From Paenibacillus sp. JCM 10914 (GTDB taxonomy: Bacteria; Bacillota; Bacilli; Paenibacillales; Paenibacillaceae), in the NCBI RefSeq assembly GCF_001315105.1, contig NZ_BAZR01000021.1, positions 1 to 64,000 on the forward strand: a stretch of DNA of 64,000 bases. The letters run 5' to 3'. Shown here in pieces: positions 56,155 through 64,000 of the stretch; positions within the stretch are counted from its first letter, which is position 1; every line of letters starts with the position of its first letter. The notes beneath the pieces are model-generated. The model worked only from the letters and a program-made list of their open reading frames with translations. It did no database searches and had not been told where the DNA came from. Both the position numbers and the translations under genes were made by a program.

Positions 56155-57222
56155 ATGACTACAGCCTTTAAAGTTGTTATTGCCGGATGCGGCGGCATGG
56201 CGAATACATGGGCGGATTATGCAAAGAGTCGAGCTGACGTCGAAATCGTGGGGCTTGTGGATATTCAGGAGGAGTTTGCGAAGGCGTTTGCGGACCGGCA
56301 TGGACTTGCTTGTCCCACGTTTACGAACATCACGGAAGCCCTCGCTTCATGCGAAGCCAATGTGGTATTTGATGTTACGATTCCTGCCAGCCATTACGAG
56401 ATCAGTACGGCCGCGCTTCAGCACGGATGTCACGTCTTCAGCGAAAAACCATTAGCGGAATCGATGACAGAGTGTCAGGATATCGTAAGGCTTGCCGAGA
56501 CAACGGGGCTTACGCATGCCGTGATGCAGAACCGTCGTTTCGATCCGAGGATACGGGCCTATAAGGATTTGATTGACAGTGGAACGATCGGGAAGCCGGG
56601 TTTTATCGGAGCGGATTTTTTTCTTGGCGCCCATTTTGGCGGGTTCCGGGATCTAATGGACAGCCCACTATTGCTCGACATGGCGATTCATACCTTCGAT
56701 CAAGCGCGAATGATCAGCGGAGCCGATCCGGTGTCCGTCAACTGTCAGGAGTTTAACCCACCAGGCTCCTGGTATGCCGGGAATGCGATGGCCATATGCA
56801 TTTATGAAATGTCGGACGGCTCCGTGTTTAATTATCGAGGGTCCTGGTGTGCCGAGGGCGCTCAGACTTCCTGGGAGTCGGCCTGGCGAGTAACCGGAGA
56901 GAAGGGTACAGCCATTTGGGACGGCCATGATGAGATATATGCAGAGATTGTAGCGAGCGGCGATCAATCGGGTAATTTCATTCGCAAGTATGAGCGGATC
57001 GAAGGGACGCAGCCGCATATGGAGAAGACCGGACATCACGGCTGCCTGGAAAATATGTTTCATGCACTGGAAGCGGGCACCAAACCGGAGACCGACTGTA
57101 GCGACAACGTGTATAGCATGGCTATGGTGTTGGCCGCATTGGAGAGCGCCAAGTTGGGGCGGAAAGTGATGATTTCCGAGTTGATGAACGACGTAGGGTT
57201 AGAGAAAGAGCGTATCAAGTAA
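56155..57222 (+). CDS. Gfo/Idh/MocA family oxidoreductase
   Basis: 355 residues: dinucleotide loop VVIAGCGGMANTWADYAK at the N-terminus, SEKPLAESMTEC near residue 97 and LLLDMAIHTFDQARMISG near 175 with the His of the active site. It is a family enzyme oxidising or epimerising a sugar or uronate with NAD(P). The ATG at 56155 directly follows a GTG at 56152; either could start, GGGGAG being 7-10 bases upstream. It stands alone between divergent and convergent AraC genes, followed by a terminator. Confidence 0.9.
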   Translation: MTTAFKVVIAGCGGMANTWADYAKSRADVEIVGLVDIQEEFAKAFADRHGLACPTFTNITEALASCEANVVFDVTIPASHYEISTAALQHGCHVFSEKPLAESMTECQDIVRLAETTGLTHAVMQNRRFDPRIRAYKDLIDSGTIGKPGFIGADFFLGAHFGGFRDLMDSPLLLDMAIHTFDQARMISGADPVSVNCQEFNPPGSWYAGNAMAICIYEMSDGSVFNYRGSWCAEGAQTSWESAWRVTGEKGTAIWDGHDEIYAEIVASGDQSGNFIRKYERIEGTQPHMEKTGHHGCLENMFHALEAGTKPETDCSDNVYSMAMVLAALESAKLGRKVMISELMNDVGLEKERIK

Positions 57223-57244
57223 CATGCTCTGTAAATGAAGTTAT

Positions 57245-57275
57245 AAGCCATTGCGCAAGCGCGGTGGCTTTTTTT
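57245..57275 (+). terminator. Rho-independent terminator
   Basis: AAGCCATTGCGC pairs with GCGCGGTGGCTT (two G-T pairs) across AA, followed by five T residues. Confidence 0.85.
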
Positions 57276-57308
57276 CGTTTCGGTCGATGCCATTCATTAG
57301 GCCACAGC

Positions 57309-58166
57309 TTACAATTTTGATCCCGTGTCAACAGATGATGTAGAAGCCGACCCAATACGTTTGCGAAATTCCGCTGGCGCGACTCCTTTCCATCTACGAA
57401 AGGCTTTGCTGAAATGAAATTCGTCGCTGTAGCCGCAAGCCTGGGCGATCACGCGTAACGTATGGTCCGTATAGATCAGATATCGTTCGGCATGCTGCAT
57501 ACGAATGGCGGTTAGATACTCTTTTGGCGGGAGGTGGGTGTACTTGAGGAATAGCTTTCGCAGATAAGAAACCGAAAGGGCATGCTTTCGGGCCAACTGC
57601 TCGATATGAAGAGGCTCCGCGAAATGATGCTCCATCTCCTGTTTAATGCAAACATAACGTTCAAAAGCCTGATCGGTTTGCAAGGGAGCCTGTTTCTGCT
57701 GATGCAGCCTTGCGATTAACCGGAGAAGATGGGCGCTGCTCTCCAGCTCGCTGTCGGTGTTAGAGGGCACCCACATCTGCGTAACGTCCCTGAAAGCGGA
57801 ATCCAGTTCAAGAGCAAAGTCCCCCTGGAGTTTCTTGACGAAGGGCAAATCCAGACGAGGAACAACCACCGGCATCTGCCATAGCCCCATGGAAAATTGC
57901 ACGGCACAGCATTCAAACAACACCATGCTGATGATCAGTGGGGATTCAGCAGAACTTGTCATGCGCATATGCAATCCAGGCTCCATGTAGAACAGCATAC
58001 CCGGTTCAACTTGATACGTTTGATCCGTGCGAAAAACACCGCTGCCTTCATGAATCCAATAAAAACTGTGCAGCGTGGTGTTGTTTCGTATGTCCGACCA
58101 GTTGGAGGAGGTCAACTTGCGAAAACACCAATTAATTCGCACGACCAAATCCTGCGTCTGATACAT
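57309..58166 (-). CDS. AraC-family transcriptional regulator
   Basis: 285 residues with an AraC N-terminal sensor domain (HSFYWIHEGSGVFRTD; VEPGMLFYMEPGLHMRM) and the C-terminal double HTH (HIEQLARKHALSVSYLRKLFLKYTHLPPKEYL; LRVIAQACGYSDEFHFSKAFRRWKGVAPAEFRKR). The ATG follows GGAAGGTGAG. It is divergent from the GH2 glycosidase gene, so it most likely activates that gene in response to the sugar released. Its tail after the HTH is short and Ser/Thr rich. Confidence 0.92.
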   Translation of the reverse strand: MYQTQDLVVRINWCFRKLTSSNWSDIRNNTTLHSFYWIHEGSGVFRTDQTYQVEPGMLFYMEPGLHMRMTSSAESPLIISMVLFECCAVQFSMGLWQMPVVVPRLDLPFVKKLQGDFALELDSAFRDVTQMWVPSNTDSELESSAHLLRLIARLHQQKQAPLQTDQAFERYVCIKQEMEHHFAEPLHIEQLARKHALSVSYLRKLFLKYTHLPPKEYLTAIRMQHAERYLIYTDHTLRVIAQACGYSDEFHFSKAFRRWKGVAPAEFRKRIGSASTSSVDTGSKL

Positions 58167-58305
58167 AGTGGCTCACCTTCCAAGGTCGATTTTTTATGAG
58201 CGAGTGATTAGGGAGTGTCCTTTCTTAAGCATAACCTAACAGCTTGTCGAATTCCATGTAGAAGGAGCGATTTTGACATGTTGATGCTCTTCTTGGCTAT
58301 GGTGT

Positions 58306-58334
58306 TTGGGAAGTGCTTCTCTTATGTTTATTAT
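58306..58334 (+). promoter_or_regulatory. Promoter candidate of the GH2 gene
   Basis: TTGGGA at 58306 and TATTAT at 58329 are separated by 17 bp, 28 bp before the start codon and within the region shared with the divergent AraC gene. Confidence 0.5.
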
Positions 58335-58362
58335 AAAGGACACATAAGATAGGAGGCCCACT

Positions 58363-60042
58363 ATGATTCGATTATTCAGCACACACCAGATACGCAAGGG
58401 GACGGAGCTTGAGGGACTTTGGGATTTCACGACTGCAACTCAAATGGGCGAGAACGTGGAAGCATATCGATATCGTTTACCGGTTCCGGGCTGTTGGGAG
58501 ATGCATCCGGATTTTGGCAGCTATCGAGGGATCGGTGCCTATCGACAGGCGATAACGCTTGAGACACGAAGCAATCTCCGTTTGGAGTTCAAAGGTGTCA
58601 GCCATACGGCCCACGTTTATTTTGATGGTGCTTTGATAGCGCGTCATTATAATGCATATACCGCTTTCGAGTGCGTGATCCCTCAGGTAGAAGCCGGCAG
58701 CCATGAACTGGTGGTCTACGTCGATAATTCATTTCATGCGGATTCCGCTCTCCATGTCCCCAATGATTATTACACCTATGGCGGGATTATCCGACCGGTT
58801 GTTGTAGAGGAGATCGGCGATTTATACATCCAGAACGTCATGTTCACTCCCGTCAAGCAGGATAACGATTGGCATGGTTCATGGAAAGTAGTGATCCGAA
58901 ATGTGGGTCTGACCAAGAGGGTCGTATCGCTCCGTGGGTTGCTTGCCGGAGAGGATGCGAAGATGGGCAGCTCCTTGGTGCAGCCGGGAGAAACCGTGGA
59001 GATTTCTGCACTGGTGGCATATCCGGGCGTGAATGAATGGTCTTTGCAAGATCCCAATCTCTACACACTGACAGCGGTCCTTACGACAGAGGATGGTTGC
59101 GATTGCGATGATTGGATAGATCGCGTAGGCTTCCGGACGATCACGACGGATCACGGAAAAATTCAGCTGAACGGCAAGGATGTCTTTCTTCAAGGAGTCA
59201 ATCGGCATGAGGATCATCCCATGGCCGGATCGGCTCTTCCCCTTCATTTAATGGTCAGAGACTTGGAACTGATCACGGATCTGGGGTGTAACGCCGTTCG
59301 GACGAGCCATTATCCCTACGATGAGCGTTTTCTCGATTTATGTGATGAACACGGTATTGCTGTGTGGGAAGAGAATCACGCGAGAGGCTTGAGTCTGGAG
59401 CAGATGCTGAATCCGAATTTCGGCTGGCAGAGCGAGCAGGTGACACGTGAAATGGTGCAGCAGCATTTTAACCATCCGTCCATCCTCATATGGCTGTTCT
59501 GAACGAATGTGCCAGCAATACCGAAGAAGGTAGGGCGCACTATGAGAAACAACTGGCGATCATCGGAGAACTTGACCCGAGCAGGCCCCGTTCCTTTGCT
59601 TCCCATCACAGGGATCAAGAGAAGTGTTTTGATTTAGCAGAGATTGTGTCTTTCAATCTTTACCCCGGTTGGTATACCGATGAGAATCCGGGCGAACTGG
59701 CGGATCAGGCAAGGCTTTGCAGATTCGTTAGGCGGGAAGGGGAAACCGATGATCTTGAGCGAATTCGGGGGCGACGGCTTTTACGGATTCCGCAGTCCGA
59801 ATCGGGAGAAGGGTTCCGAGGAGCGTCAAGCCGATATTATCGACAGCAATTTAAGGGCTTACATGGAACGCGATTATATCTCCGGCATGTTCATATGGCA
59901 ATTTAGCGATTGCCGCGTGACGGAAGGACTTGGCTGGCTGCTGGCTCGCTCATGTACACGTAACAGCAAAGGCATCGTGGATGAATTTCGGCGACCCAAG
60001 CTAGCATATGAGACCGTTCAGCGATATTTTCGGAAACGATGA
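58363..60042 (+). CDS. GH2 family glycosidase, beta-glucuronidase-like (two frameshifts)
   Basis: A short GH2 enzyme of about 559 residues after correction, without a signal peptide. Sugar-binding domain: GCWEMHPDFGSYRGIGAYRQ. TIM barrel: QLNGKDVFLQGVNRHEDHP and GCNAVRTSHYPYDERFLDLCD. The acid/base Glu lies in AVLNECAS and the nucleophile Glu in MILSEFGGDG. The length and these motifs fit beta-glucuronidase better than the large beta-galactosidases. Frame breaks lie near 59490 (ATATGGCTGTT lacks one G for Trp-Ala-Val) and near 59711 (one extra base or two missing in AGGCTTTGC). The ribosome site AGGAGG is good. It probably hydrolyses a terminal beta-glucuronide or related sugar in the cytosol, completing the uronate locus. 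Confidence 0.83.
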
Positions 60043-60149
60043 TTCGCCGTAAGAGTTTGTTGGACCAGTTTACAAGAATAATATTCCACGCGGGGGATAA
60101 GAATAGTTCAAGATAAAACTACTTCTGAACCCTGTGGAGGATATGTTGC

Positions 60150-60905
60150 ATGAGCAGATTAGCTGGAAAAGCAGCCGTTATTACGGGCGGAGCGGGTGGA
60201 ATCGGTAAGATTACAGCCGAGAGATTCCTGAAAGAGGGAGCCAAAGTTGTCATTGTAGACCTTATGCAAGACGCGCTCGATCAGGCTAAGTCCGAGTTGG
60301 AGGCGCACGGCGATATCACCGCGATTCAAGCAGACGTTACGAATGAATCTGAAGTCGAGAGTTACGTGAAGCAAGCGAGTGATCATCTGGGCAAGATCGA
60401 TATATTTTTCAACAATGCCGGTATCGAAGGCAAAGTAGCTCCACTCGTGGACCAGAACGTCAAAGATTTCGACCAGGTCTTAAGCGTGAACGTTCGCGGT
60501 GTATTTCTGGGCATGAAGTATGTACTGCCCCATTTGATTAAGCAAGGCAGCGGCAGCGTCATTAACACCTCTTCCGTTGCTGGACTGGATGGGAGTCCAG
60601 GCGTATCGCCGTATATCGCATCCAAGCACGCTGTAGTTGGTTTAACCAAGACAGCTGCGATCGAAGTAGCCGGGTCCAACGTTCGTGTCAATTCCATTCA
60701 TCCATCGCCGGTCAATACGAGAATGATGCGTTCACTTGAGAGTGGCATGAAAGTGGATGAGCACACGCTTGCCAAGACCATTCCGCTCGGACGATACGGA
60801 GAGACGGTAGACATCGCTAATCTGGTTCTCTTCCTTGCATCCGATGAAAGCACATTTATTACAGGGGCTCAATATCGAATCGATGGTGGTATGGGCGCAC
60901 TGTAA
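60150..60905 (+). CDS. SDR family oxidoreductase
   Basis: 251 residues of a classical SDR: AVITGGAGGIGKITAERFL near residue 9, FNNAGIEG near 86, Ser in NTSSVAGL, and the Tyr-x-x-x-Lys pair in YIASK near 155-159. The Asp in VVIVDLM after the second strand suggests NAD rather than NADP. The ATG follows GTGGAGG. It follows the GH2 gene by 107 bp and could be co-transcribed; it might act on the sugar acid released. It could equally be an unrelated alcohol dehydrogenase. Confidence 0.88.
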   Translation: MSRLAGKAAVITGGAGGIGKITAERFLKEGAKVVIVDLMQDALDQAKSELEAHGDITAIQADVTNESEVESYVKQASDHLGKIDIFFNNAGIEGKVAPLVDQNVKDFDQVLSVNVRGVFLGMKYVLPHLIKQGSGSVINTSSVAGLDGSPGVSPYIASKHAVVGLTKTAAIEVAGSNVRVNSIHPSPVNTRMMRSLESGMKVDEHTLAKTIPLGRYGETVDIANLVLFLASDESTFITGAQYRIDGGMGAL

Positions 60906-61067
60906 GGATTCAACATTTTGATTGATCATACAGGGCATCCGAGGGCATTAACTGGGCGCCCTGTTTGCGTTGTTGACTTGATGGCAGGTGTGGTTTCGTT
61001 TACAATTAGGAAGCAATATGATCACAGTACAACATCACGTATGTATTCTGTATAAGGAGGTATGAAC

Positions 61068-61526
61068 ATGAGTATCAACAAGGAAGCCGTTTCCAGGAAA
61101 TCGTCCATGACCTGCGCATCGAATTACAAAACGTTCGGATTGGCGGTTCAAGCGTTAGTGGCGCTTGAGAAGCATGATGGGAAATGCTCCAGCGCTGATA
61201 TCGCGAGCTACCTCCATTCGGAGTCAACGCTGATACGCCGGATTCTGAAGACATTAGCGCTGGCAGGGATGATCGAATCCCGCGAGGGAAGAGACGGTGG
61301 GTATCGTCTTAAGAGGGATGTTCGAGACATTACGCTGGCAGATATTTATTCTGTACTTGAGGTTCATAAATCCATAAGCCACAGTATGATGGATGGAACG
61401 GCAGAACACTGTTTCGGGGAGCAAATTCGAGATTCATTTGCGAGCATACTGAGTGAGATTGAAGATAGCACGCTGCAAATCCTGGAGTCACGCACAATTG
61501 CCGACATCGTCAAGGAATCGATATAA
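61068..61526 (+). CDS. Rrf2-family transcriptional regulator
   Basis: 152 residues with the Rrf2 winged helix (FGLAVQALVALEKHDGKCSSADIASYLHSESTLIRRILKTLALAGMIESREGRDGGYRLKR). It has two widely spaced Cys (CSS near residue 41 and HCFG near 113), not the three clustered Cys of IscR-type iron-sulfur sensors. It may respond to redox or electrophiles by thiol chemistry, or to another ligand. I chose ATG 61068, seven bases after AAGGAGG; the ATG at 61062 nearly touches that site. It precedes a nitroreductase gene whose upstream region carries two matching inverted repeats. Confidence 0.9.
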   Translation: MSINKEAVSRKSSMTCASNYKTFGLAVQALVALEKHDGKCSSADIASYLHSESTLIRRILKTLALAGMIESREGRDGGYRLKRDVRDITLADIYSVLEVHKSISHSMMDGTAEHCFGEQIRDSFASILSEIEDSTLQILESRTIADIVKESI

Positions 61527-61534
61527 ATTGGCAG

Positions 61535-61563
61535 TTGACAGACAAAAAATGTCACTATATACT
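61535..61563 (+). promoter_or_regulatory. Sigma-A promoter before the nitroreductase gene
   Basis: Consensus TTGACA at 61535 and TATACT at 61558 are separated by 17 bp. A second candidate -10 (TATAAT, 61726) lies just before the gene and overlaps the second operator copy. Confidence 0.65.
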
Positions 61564-61598
61564 ATGCGATATACATCACAGTTAACTATAAAATAAAC

Positions 61599-61616
61599 GG
61601 TGCGGAAATAAGCACA
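61599..61616 (+). promoter_or_regulatory. Inverted repeat GGTGC-N8-GCACA, copy 1 (Rrf2 operator candidate)
   Basis: GTGC and GCAC arms are separated by GGAAATAA, 36 bp after the TATACT promoter hexamer. The same arrangement recurs at 61707. Confidence 0.55.
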
Positions 61617-61706
61617 GTAAACGACAAAGTACGATGATTGTTCAAAACTTAATTAGTTTTCTCAACCGCGTTAGTTTAGACAATCGCAGTAACGATCGCG
61701 TTTAAC

Positions 61707-61724
61707 TGTGCAAAATTAAGCACA
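61707..61724 (+). promoter_or_regulatory. Inverted repeat TGTGC-N8-GCACA, copy 2 (Rrf2 operator candidate)
   Basis: A perfect TGTGC/GCACA palindrome with the AT-rich spacer AAAATTAA directly abuts a TATAAT hexamer before the nitroreductase gene. It has the same arms and 8-bp spacer as copy 1. Confidence 0.6.
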
Positions 61725-61746
61725 ATATAATGTGGAGGGATAAACC

Positions 61747-62382
61747 ATGTCCATTTTAACAAAGCCAGATTTGCAAACCGTCATTCGAGAACGCCATTCG
61801 GTACGCCACTACGATCCATCTGTGAAAATACCTAGACAAGAGATGGAAGAGATTTTGAGCGAAGCCATTCTAGCCCCATCCTCAAGTAATTTGCAGCCAT
61901 GGCGGTTTGTAGTCATTGATGATGCAGAATTACTGAAGAAGCTGCATCCTATCGCTAACAACCAGGAACACGTGCTTCAAGCATCTGCTGTGATCGCGGT
62001 GCTTGGCGATATGAAATGGTACGAAAAAGGGCGCCAGATTTATACGATGTCCGAAGAAGCAGGATATATGACAGAAGAGATCAAACAGTATTTTATTAAC
62101 TCTGCTGAGAATATCTATGCGAATATGGATCAATCCGTAAAAGAAAGCATTATTGACGTGGATGCCGGTCTCATCTCGATGCAATTGATGTTAAGCGCAC
62201 GTGCCAGAGGGTACGATACCGTCCCAATGGGTGGTTACAATAAAGTGAAATTCGTTGAAGAGTTTAAGATACCGGAACACTATCGTAGCGTGATGTTGAT
62301 TGCTATCGGTAAAGCTGCTTCGCCAGGTCGGCCAACAGTCAGGCTGCCCCTGGAAGATGTAGCATTTTGGAACGAAATATAA
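61747..62382 (+). CDS. Nitroreductase family protein
   Basis: 211 residues of the FMN-dependent nitroreductase fold, starting ILTKPDLQTVIRERHSVRHYDPS. The FMN-binding patterns are the Arg-His-Ser-Val-Arg stretch near residue 16, APSSSNLQPWRFVVI near 45 and RGYDTVPMGGYN near 158, typical of YdgI/YodC-like NAD(P)H oxidoreductases of Bacillales. They reduce nitro or quinone compounds; physiological substrates are unknown. The start follows TGGAGGGA. Control by the upstream Rrf2 protein through the two palindromes is inferred. A long terminator follows. Confidence 0.92.
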   Translation: MSILTKPDLQTVIRERHSVRHYDPSVKIPRQEMEEILSEAILAPSSSNLQPWRFVVIDDAELLKKLHPIANNQEHVLQASAVIAVLGDMKWYEKGRQIYTMSEEAGYMTEEIKQYFINSAENIYANMDQSVKESIIDVDAGLISMQLMLSARARGYDTVPMGGYNKVKFVEEFKIPEHYRSVMLIAIGKAASPGRPTVRLPLEDVAFWNEI

Positions 62383-62393
62383 GCGTTCAATGT

Positions 62394-62459
62394 CAAGAGA
62401 GGGTATCCTGAACTATACCATGGCCTATTGGCTGGTAGTTTGGGACACCCTCTTGTTTT
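62394..62459 (+). terminator. Long-stem terminator of the nitroreductase gene
   Basis: CAAGAGAGGGT pairs with ACCCTCTTG with an extended imperfect inner stem, followed by TTTT. Confidence 0.75.
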
Positions 62460-62562
62460 GAGTCTTCGCTCCAGCTCGGAGCAGGAATCAACGTAATGTT
62501 CGGTTTCCAATCCGCTCTCCAACCCGAACCATTCCGAAAAACCTGTCTGTGATTCGTAAAAG

Positions 62563-62746
62563 GATGCGTATTTGCAGGCTTTTTCACCGGAACCTATCCT
62601 TTCAGCGGTAAAAGATGCGTATATGCAGGTTTTAATTCACCCGTTCGTCCAATTTGCGCTGACTTGAGCTAAAAGCCTGCATATTTGCAGGCTTTTAGTA
62701 AATATCGCATCTTAAGCCCACTAATTCCTGCATATTTGCAGGAATT
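62563..62746. repeat. Four-copy palindromic repeat cluster (core TGCRTATWTGCAG)
   Basis: The core occurs at 62565-62577, 62616-62628, 62678-62690 and 62729-62741, spaced 51, 62 and 51 bp. The last two copies are perfect inverted repeats: AAAAGCCTGCA-TATT-TGCAGGCTTTT (62671-62696) and AATTCCTGCA-TATT-TGCAGGAATT (62723-62746). The first two keep the TGCAGG-rich right arm with a decayed left arm (GATGCG). It resembles REP-like intergenic palindromes, not a CRISPR array, because spacers are unequal and repeats are palindromic and divergent. Confidence 0.75.
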
Positions 62747-62815
62747 TCTTTTAATCGTGAACTATCGGGGATCACCCCCGACGATTCACACGCGAAAAGT
62801 CTGATTAACCACGAG

Positions 62816-62867
62816 AAAAAGGGGCTGTCTGGTAAGATCAAGGATCTTTTGGGACAACCCCTTTTTT
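62816..62867. terminator. Bidirectional terminator before the TetR gene
   Basis: AAAAAGGGGCTGTC pairs with GACAACCCCTTTTTT around an inner AAGATC/GATCTT arm. T runs stand on both strands. Confidence 0.88.
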
Positions 62868-62874
62868 GCGATGG

Positions 62875-63495
62875 TTACGGCTGTTTCATCGCACCATGCA
62901 TGAACAGATCTACGATTTCGATTGCCAGATCACGTGGACTGATATAGCCGCTGCGGGTATCTTCGCGATTGCCAAGCATGAGCATGGCGGAAAAAGCCTG
63001 GGCCATTAACAACGCATTGCCCTCGCGAAGTTCTCCAGACTGCATCGAAGCTTGGATATGCTCAGCAAGAACTTGATGAATGCGCTGCTCTGCCTCGCGG
63101 ATGGCTTGCATCTGTTCCTCGGACAGGAAGGGCTCGGCTTCCCGCATCATAGTCTCCATTTCTGCATGAGGCTTTGCGATTTTGGCTTCAGCAACGCGGA
63201 TTAATCCAGCTTCAAGCGTATCAGCTTCGTGGAGAAATCGGCGAGTGGAGTCATATGCCTTATGAAGTATGGTGGTAACCGCTATTTTAAACAGCTCGGG
63301 TTTGCTTGTGAAATGATAGTAGATGGATGCCTTCGTTACTTGGCAAGCTTTGGCGATCTGTTGTAAGGATACAGATTCATAACCATTCTCCATGAACAAC
63401 ATGGAGGCGGTCCAAAGTATGGTTTCCTGGACAGGCGTCTGGTCAGCTGTTGCTTTGGGACGTCCAGGATTTCGGGGGTTGCGTATTTTTGTCAT
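62875..63495 (-). CDS. TetR/AcrR-family transcriptional regulator
   Basis: 206 residues: a basic N-terminal tail (RNPRNPGRPKATADQ), then the TetR HTH (ASMLFMENGYESVSLQQIAKACQVTKASIYYHFTSKPELF, about residues 29-70) and a helical ligand domain. ATG 63495 is chosen because AGGAGG stands five bases before it; the longer frame to 63531 is not supported. It is divergent from an MMPL-family transporter gene, the usual arrangement for a repressor of an efflux pump. Confidence 0.93.
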   Translation of the reverse strand: MTKIRNPRNPGRPKATADQTPVQETILWTASMLFMENGYESVSLQQIAKACQVTKASIYYHFTSKPELFKIAVTTILHKAYDSTRRFLHEADTLEAGLIRVAEAKIAKPHAEMETMMREAEPFLSEEQMQAIREAEQRIHQVLAEHIQASMQSGELREGNALLMAQAFSAMLMLGNREDTRSGYISPRDLAIEIVDLFMHGAMKQP

Positions 63496-63657
63496 GATGA
63501 CCTCCTGTCTATAGTGTAAGACATGTATCATGGATTTTCAAAATAAACATTGATAATTAACCTTCCGGTATATATAATAAATTTGCTTCTGAAATATTCT
63601 CGGTTTAGAGATAGCTGATTAACGATATCGTCAAGATGGAATGGAGTGAATGTACAT

Positions 63658-64000
63658 ATGCATGAATCAGGACCGAACTTTGGCAAATGGGTGGCAGGTA
63701 CAAGAACGAAGTGGGTCACGCTCGGGGTTTGGGTACTGGTAGCACTCGTGCTCAATCTGGCATGGCCAGCTGTCGGCGAGTATGAGAATAATAATGCGCC
63801 TAATCTGAGGGAGGATGTTCCGTCTGTGGTTGCCGAAGCGCTGGCAGACAAGGAGTTCCCCGGCAATGCAGGCGTTCCAGCCTTAATTGTCTGGCATAAA
63901 CAGAGCGGATTATCCGATGATGATCTTGGTCAATTACAAGCGCTATCGGCAGACTTGGAAGCAAGCCCTATACCCTATCAACAGTTTGTTGTACCGTTTC
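63658..64000 (+). CDS. MMPL-family transporter (3' truncated by window end)
   Basis: The first 114 codons of a large RND-superfamily membrane protein: HESGPNFGKWVAGTRTKWVT, a first membrane helix (LGVWVLVALVLNLAWPAV), then the start of an extracellular domain (ENNNAPNLREDVPSVVAEAL, FPGNAGVPALIVWHKQSGL). This N-terminal pattern is that of the YdgH/ActII-3-like MMPL exporters, which move lipids, drugs or antibiotics. The ATG follows GGAGTG. Its regulator is probably the divergent TetR protein. The rest of the gene lies outside the window. Confidence 0.85.
   Translation, partial: MHESGPNFGKWVAGTRTKWVTLGVWVLVALVLNLAWPAVGEYENNNAPNLREDVPSVVAEALADKEFPGNAGVPALIVWHKQSGLSDDDLGQLQALSADLEASPIPYQQFVVPF

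Larger units (their letters stand above)
62383..62874. other. Non-coding gap of about 490 bp with repeats
   Basis: Besides the terminators at each end it holds a four-copy repeat cluster at 62563-62746. No coding frame is convincing; the minus-strand frames here lack ribosome sites and family patterns. Confidence 0.65.

Noticed and set aside
62563..62746. Possible CRISPR array
   Set aside because: Only four short, palindromic, unequal copies with unequal spacers and no cas genes; better described as REP-like repeats.

Overview
The window looks like a chromosomal segment of a Paenibacillus-type spore former (Bacillales). Grounds for this are a Gly-X-Thr collagen-like protein with a BclA-like tail, bacillithiol-pathway genes (yfiT, yojF-bshB2), YesM/YesN two-component pairs beside LplB/YtcP-type transporters, many AraC-family regulators and Gfo/Idh/MocA oxidoreductases, strong AGGAGG ribosome sites with GTG/TTG starts, and a ZTP riboswitch on purT. 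I see no phage, plasmid, insertion sequence, CRISPR array, tRNA or rRNA.

Layout. 1-2651 is the 3' part of a collagen-like surface protein. 2.8-8.8 kb holds yfiT, an oxidoreductase/AraC/oxidoreductase cluster, a second AraC-type regulator and yojF-bshB2. 9.0-12.7 kb is the sulfite reductase operon cysJI. 12.7-15.5 kb holds a membrane protein with tandem operator palindromes, a TetR regulator and an MFS exporter. 15.9-18 kb holds yeeI (YebC family) and a secreted four-repeat protein. 18.1-21.8 kb is a minus-strand ROK regulator / TIM-barrel-like enzyme / MFS operon. 22-30 kb holds a glutamate-type dehydrogenase, a PAS sensor kinase, a DapA-like aldolase divergent from a LysR regulator, riboswitch-controlled purT and a MATE exporter. 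30.1-38.5 kb is a sugar module: YesN regulator, YesM kinase, a binding-protein-like lipoprotein sensor, then mglB-mglA-mglC. 38.6-41.5 kb holds a stress-type SDR and an OmpR/kinase pair.

41.5-60.9 kb is the most specialised region. It holds a GH88 unsaturated glucuronyl hydrolase divergent from a tautomerase, two LplB/YtcP-type permeases, a binding lipoprotein, a YesN/YesM pair, an SDR and two translationally coupled heparinase II/III-fold proteins. Two AraC regulators, an oxidoreductase, a GH2 beta-glucuronidase-like enzyme and another SDR follow. Together they read as a locus for importing and breaking down a uronic-acid-containing polysaccharide such as a glycosaminoglycan: a lyase makes unsaturated oligomers, GH88 removes the unsaturated uronate, and tautomerase and SDR steps may carry it towards 2-keto-3-deoxygluconate. 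The usual isomerase KduI is not visible in the window. 61-64 kb holds an Rrf2 regulator with its nitroreductase, a cluster of inverted repeats, and a TetR regulator divergent from an MMPL transporter that runs off the end.

A striking global property is that at least twelve genes are broken by 13 small indels. Most look like loss of one base, often in a G run, and in every case both flanks remain well conserved. This argues for residual sequencing or assembly error rather than mass pseudogenisation, so I annotate these as single genes with a marked frameshift.
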